From NCBI GenBank assembly GCA_011052815.1, contig DRIG01000032.1:1-43849 (forward strand): a DNA stretch of 43,849 nt. The letters are read 5' to 3'. A program made the position numbers and the translations under genes. Under the pieces are notes generated by a model. That model ran no database searches. It had not been told where the DNA came from and saw nothing but the letters and a program-made list of their open reading frames with translations. Numbering within the stretch: the stretch's first letter is position 1; each line of letters opens with the position of its first letter. Shown piece by piece: positions 40,979-43,849 of this stretch. Origin of the DNA: a candidate division WOR-3 bacterium (GTDB lineage: Bacteria > Hydrothermota > Tepidihabitantia > SM23-42).

Positions 40979-43219
40979 TCAATGCCGCTTTGGACAGAAA
41001 TCATAGAGTTTCTGAAAGACATCGTCGGTGATCAAACCAAGTCTGCCGGCCTTTTCAAGTAATCTGCGACACCCGTATGTATCACCCGTCTTTGCAGAAT
41101 GGGTGCATAATCTGGTCAGTACATTCTCCACCATGTTCAGGACCGCCGTCCGCATCTGATCAGACCATGCATCATACATCTTCATAAACGGCTCACCCCT
41201 GAACAGACTGAACGCCCGTGAATATTCTTTTAAAGCGAACTCCCACTCGCCGGCGCGTTCAAAAGCACGGGCGGCTGTAATACTCTGATCGAATTCACTA
41301 TAATCGGTCAGAAAGTGAATGCCGTTGTTGACCAGAACCGCTTCTCCCCCACGTCGGGAAATTTGAAGCAGGTGCAGAGGAATCTTCAATGCCTTTCTGA
41401 CACGCACAAGAAGATGTGACAAATTCCTGCCTGGCGCAGTACTTGTCTTCCAGAAATTCCGGTAAAGTTCGTTGAGAAATATCCTTCTGCCGGGTTCGCC
41501 CGCCTTCAGACTGAGGTGTATTATAAACGCAGACTCTTTGGGTGACAATCTGGTTCTCAAATATCTTTGATTCTTATAGAGTACCGGTTTTCCCAGAAAT
41601 CGAATGTTATAGACCGGTACCTCTTTATTGAAGACAGGCAGTTGCAGCATTCCTTTTGGAAGACCTGTCGATCTACCGCGTTTGAGAAACTCGATCACCA
41701 GTTCAGGGAAGAAAAATATGTATCTGTGCAGATAAACCATAATGCCTTTCTGTTTTGCGTAAGAAAAGGCTCTCTGATAATCTCCTTCTTTGAGTAGATA
41801 AATAAGTTTTATCGACGGCGGCACGTTCCCGGCGCGTAAAAGATTATAATCGCGTCGGGCGGGATTCAATAAAATATCGATGATCACAGCCGCCTTCTCC
41901 ATTTTGTGCCGGACAAACGGAAGAAGCCTCTTCAAGGTCCGCTCACCCTCTTTTCTGTCACCGAGGCTGCAATAGGCACTGGCAATCGTGAAATAAGCCC
42001 TTATCATGCTGTTCTGGACACCCGCCTTTTTGGAGAGGGAAAGTGATTTTTTTATGAATGACAGCGCCTTACCGGGCGCACCGTTCACCAGAGAACGCAT
42101 AGCCATATAAAAAAGGATGTTCGGTTTATGCGCCCAATCAGGATTTTTCACCTCCCTGAGAAGATCAACCGCCTTTTTGTAATCTCCTTTTGAAGAATAT
42201 ATGTATGCCAGATGACCTCCGTAGATATTTTCTTCAGAAGCGGTTCCTCTCTCCAGTATCTTTAAATACCAGTATTCAGCCCTTCGGTAATCTTCCAGGT
42301 GGATGTATAAAGAACCGAGTAAATGGCTGAATTCAGCCGGAACCTTCCTCCACCGTCGGATCAAAGCATCACACTTCCTGGCACATTCCGCTGCTTCTTT
42401 AATCCTCTGATGTCGCGCAGAGACAATTCCTTCCAGGATGTCGAGATAATGCACAACATAACTGTTTTTTCCCTTGAACATCCGCTTCAACTCCCGGATC
42501 ATCTTCATCTGTTCACTAAGTGACCTGCCCAACCATGTTGAGGCGGCGATTTCGATGATTCCCATCCGCAACGCCGAGAAGTAATACTTTTTCCTGAGCG
42601 ACCTCAAATACAATGTGTGGACCCTTTTCACATAATCCCTTAAAGGAATGCGTAAATATAACTGTGCGGCCTTTTCAAGACACCTGCGGAGATTCAACAA
42701 TGAATCAGGAATTTGAGGCACCAATCCGTTCTCAGGAAGTGCGGGTATGGAATTCAACACCGCGGCGGCATCCTCGACCCTGCCCAGTGTGAACTGTTCC
42801 TGGGCGAGTTTGAATTTCTCTTTTGCTTCTTTTCCCCAGGGATAGTGAACCGGAAAATCGCCGCTCAATTTTTCTCTGATAAAACCGGTATAGCCGTAAC
42901 GTCGCCAGACCCCCCAGATGCCTTTCACGGAAATTTCAAACCCCTGTTTCTGTAATACCTTCTTTGCCTGTCGGAGAGTCAGTCCTGGTTCTCTTTCCTT
43001 CAAGAAAACGATTCTGTCCTCCAGATCGGCGGCCACACGGTTCCACGGCCTGCGGTATTCAGAAAGGAACCACAATTCTCCTTTGCTTCTATATGCCTTC
43101 ACCCATTTATAAAAAGTTACATGGTTGATGCGGAAACGGGAAGCAACCGTCCTCAACGATTCATCGTGTTCAAGATAATACCGCACGGCCTTTAAGCGCC
43201 TCTCTGTGTTGTTAACCAT
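40979..43219 (-). CDS. Large regulator: transposase-type HTH + TPR array + OmpR/BTAD-like C terminus
   Basis: 746 residues, predicted cytosolic DNA-binding regulator. Residues 1-55 form a helix-turn-helix like those of IS3/IS630 transposases (SLRTVASRFRINHVTFYKWVKAYR), and 60-120 form a second HTH (TLRQAKKVLQKQGFEISVKGIWGVWRR). Residues about 135-500 are helical TPR-type repeats (AEYWYLKILERG, GKALSFIKKSLSLSKKAG). From about 530, a winged-helix-like segment (RLSPKESAFIIHLSLKAG ... LLVRVRKAL) is followed by a bacterial transcriptional activation-like helical domain (FERAGEWEFALKEYSRAFSLFRGEPF) as in SARP-type regulators. No transposase catalytic domain is present. It is convergent with the ChaN-like gene and divergent from a secreted repeat protein. 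Confidence 0.8.
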   Translation of the reverse strand: MVNNTERRLKAVRYYLEHDESLRTVASRFRINHVTFYKWVKAYRSKGELWFLSEYRRPWNRVAADLEDRIVFLKEREPGLTLRQAKKVLQKQGFEISVKGIWGVWRRYGYTGFIREKLSGDFPVHYPWGKEAKEKFKLAQEQFTLGRVEDAAAVLNSIPALPENGLVPQIPDSLLNLRRCLEKAAQLYLRIPLRDYVKRVHTLYLRSLRKKYYFSALRMGIIEIAASTWLGRSLSEQMKMIRELKRMFKGKNSYVVHYLDILEGIVSARHQRIKEAAECARKCDALIRRWRKVPAEFSHLLGSLYIHLEDYRRAEYWYLKILERGTASEENIYGGHLAYIYSSKGDYKKAVDLLREVKNPDWAHKPNILFYMAMRSLVNGAPGKALSFIKKSLSLSKKAGVQNSMIRAYFTIASAYCSLGDRKEGERTLKRLLPFVRHKMEKAAVIIDILLNPARRDYNLLRAGNVPPSIKLIYLLKEGDYQRAFSYAKQKGIMVYLHRYIFFFPELVIEFLKRGRSTGLPKGMLQLPVFNKEVPVYNIRFLGKPVLYKNQRYLRTRLSPKESAFIIHLSLKAGEPGRRIFLNELYRNFWKTSTAPGRNLSHLLVRVRKALKIPLHLLQISRRGGEAVLVNNGIHFLTDYSEFDQSITAARAFERAGEWEFALKEYSRAFSLFRGEPFMKMYDAWSDQMRTAVLNMVENVLTRLCTHSAKTGDTYGCRRLLEKAGRLGLITDDVFQKLYDFCPKRH

Positions 43220-43228
43220 CGCGGAAAC

Positions 43229-43256
43229 ATTATACTGTTAATTTCCGATCTGTCAA
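43229..43256 (-). promoter_or_regulatory. Promoter of the HTH-TPR-BTAD regulator, near-leaderless
   Basis: Minus strand: TTGACA (43256-43251), 16-bp spacer, TATAAT (43234-43229), 9 bp, ATG at 43219. No ribosome-binding site; leader of about 2-3 nt. Confidence 0.76.
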
Positions 43257-43343
43257 TAACCTCATTCATCACCCGCCACTCCATAAAAAGACAGGGTTTG
43301 AGAGAATAATACCTCATGAATTAATACACAATTTACATTAAAA

Positions 43344-43384
43344 TATAATAGTCTGTCTATGATTAACCGATATTTCATCATAGA
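43344..43384 (+). promoter_or_regulatory. -10 box and inverted repeat upstream of the truncated secreted gene
   Basis: TATAAT at 43344-43349 lacks a good -35. The predicted start near 43356 coincides with the left arm of a perfect 8-bp inverted repeat TCTATGAT (43356-43363) / ATCATAGA (43377-43384), spacer 13 bp. The right arm touches the ribosome site AAAGGAGG. Confidence 0.5.
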
Positions 43385-43396
43385 AAGGAGGTTGCA

Positions 43397-43849
43397 ATGA
43401 GTTTATTTCAGTCACTCGCGATCTTCTGGATGACATTACTTTTCACTCAAACACCTGATACACTATGGACAAAGAGATACGGTGGCCCCTTTGGGGATTT
43501 AGGTGTATATGTCCAGGAAACCTCGGACCTCGGATACATCATCGCCGCCCACACCCAGAGCGACTCAGGAGCACCGATGCAGCACTATCTCATAAAAACA
43601 GATTCCTTAGGTGAAATCATCTGGACAAAGACATTCTGCCGAAGTGATCCATTTTCCGGTTGCATTCAGGAAACCGCGGACAGCGGTTATATATTAACCG
43701 GTGGAACAGTCGACACAACCGGCCATATGGTGATCTATCTCCTCAAACTCAATGCCCAGGGTGATTCACTATGGGCTGAAACAATCGACGGCGGCGGCAG
43801 TGGAAAATCGGTTCAGCAGACCACTGACCTCGGTTATATCATCACCGGT
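43397..43849 (+). CDS. Secreted repeat protein, N-terminal part (cut by the window edge)
   Basis: First 151 codons of a gene running off the right edge. The ATG is preceded by AAAGGAGGT and opens a hydrophobic signal (MSLFQSLAIFWMTLLFTQTP). Three copies of a repeat with the core Q-(E/Q)-T-(S/A/T)-D-x-G-Y-I are seen at intervals of about 50 residues (VQETSDLGYIIAA, IQETADSGYILTG, VQQTTDLGYIITG), each followed by a segment with D-(S/A)-x-G-(E/D)-x-(I/L)-W. This predicts propeller-like blades as in many type IX clients, but the C terminus is not visible. It is divergent from the HTH-TPR-BTAD regulator, which might control it. Confidence 0.75.
   Translation, partial: MSLFQSLAIFWMTLLFTQTPDTLWTKRYGGPFGDLGVYVQETSDLGYIIAAHTQSDSGAPMQHYLIKTDSLGEIIWTKTFCRSDPFSGCIQETADSGYILTGGTVDTTGHMVIYLLKLNAQGDSLWAETIDGGGSGKSVQQTTDLGYIITG

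Noticed and set aside
40979-43219. The transposase-type HTH gene as an insertion sequence.
   Set aside because: There is no DDE/integrase catalytic domain, no terminal inverted repeats were seen, and the remaining 600 residues are TPR and BTAD-like.

Overview
The window looks like chromosomal DNA of an uncultured Gram-negative (diderm) bacterium of the FCB type, possibly candidate phylum WOR-3/Stahlbacteria or a relative. This is inferred from gene content only. The evidence is a LolC/LolD lipoprotein exporter, apolipoprotein N-acyltransferase, a beta-barrel-like protein ending in Phe, and four secreted proteins with C-terminal sorting domains of the type IX secretion (Por) kind, one of them a gingipain-like C25 peptidase. 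I saw no rRNA, tRNA, CRISPR array, phage or intact transposon.

Layout: (1) 0-3.3 kb, minus strand: lysS-lolC-lolD. (2) 3.4-6.0 kb, minus: cyclic-nucleotide-binding protein, HDAC-family deacetylase, SagB-like nitroreductase, isochorismatase-like hydrolase. (3) 6.1-9.9 kb, minus: scpA, outer-membrane-like protein, FHA-GGDEF diguanylate cyclase, tail-anchored Ser/Thr kinase. (4) 9.9-15.3 kb, minus: secreted Asp-box (BNR) protein, DUF362 ferredoxin protein, GAF-HD-GYP phosphodiesterase, CHASE2 adenylate cyclase. (5) 15.4-17.7 kb, plus: ftsK. (6) 17.7-22.3 kb, minus: GAF3-GGDEF protein, a small lipoprotein, an FG-GAP repeat secreted protein. (7) 22.4-28.2 kb, plus: yjbQ, a serine-biosynthesis-like trio (class V aminotransferase, serA, DUF1015), a secreted Asp-box protein. 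(8) 28.3-31.7 kb, minus: ilvE, rpiB, a UPF0282 metallo-hydrolase and moxR, with a dense cluster of DnaA boxes between the last two. (9) 31.8-40.9 kb, plus: Gfo/Idh/MocA-like protein, lnt, a second GAF3-GGDEF protein, the C25 peptidase, a ChaN-like protein. (10) 41.0-43.8 kb: a large minus-strand regulator with HTH, TPR and BTAD-like parts, divergent from a truncated secreted repeat protein.

The region is rich in second-messenger genes: three GGDEF proteins, one HD-GYP, one CHASE2 cyclase, one cyclic-nucleotide receptor, and a Ser/Thr kinase next to an FHA protein. Together they suggest linked c-di-GMP, cAMP and phospho-threonine signalling around envelope and secretion functions.

Three non-coding signals stand out. 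First, thirteen recognisable promoters share a near-invariant plan (TTGACA-like, 16-bp spacer, TATAAT-like). In nine of them the -10 box lies only 5-10 bp before the ATG and no ribosome-binding site is present, which predicts leaderless mRNAs. Three others place the -10 exactly 19 bp before the ATG with a strong AAGGAGGT. Second, a G/A-rich low-complexity repeat family directly abuts -35 boxes and twice fills the gap between divergent promoters. Third, three perfect and two near-perfect DnaA boxes lie within 121 bp at 29.3-29.4 kb, a candidate replication origin; gene orientation roughly switches around it.
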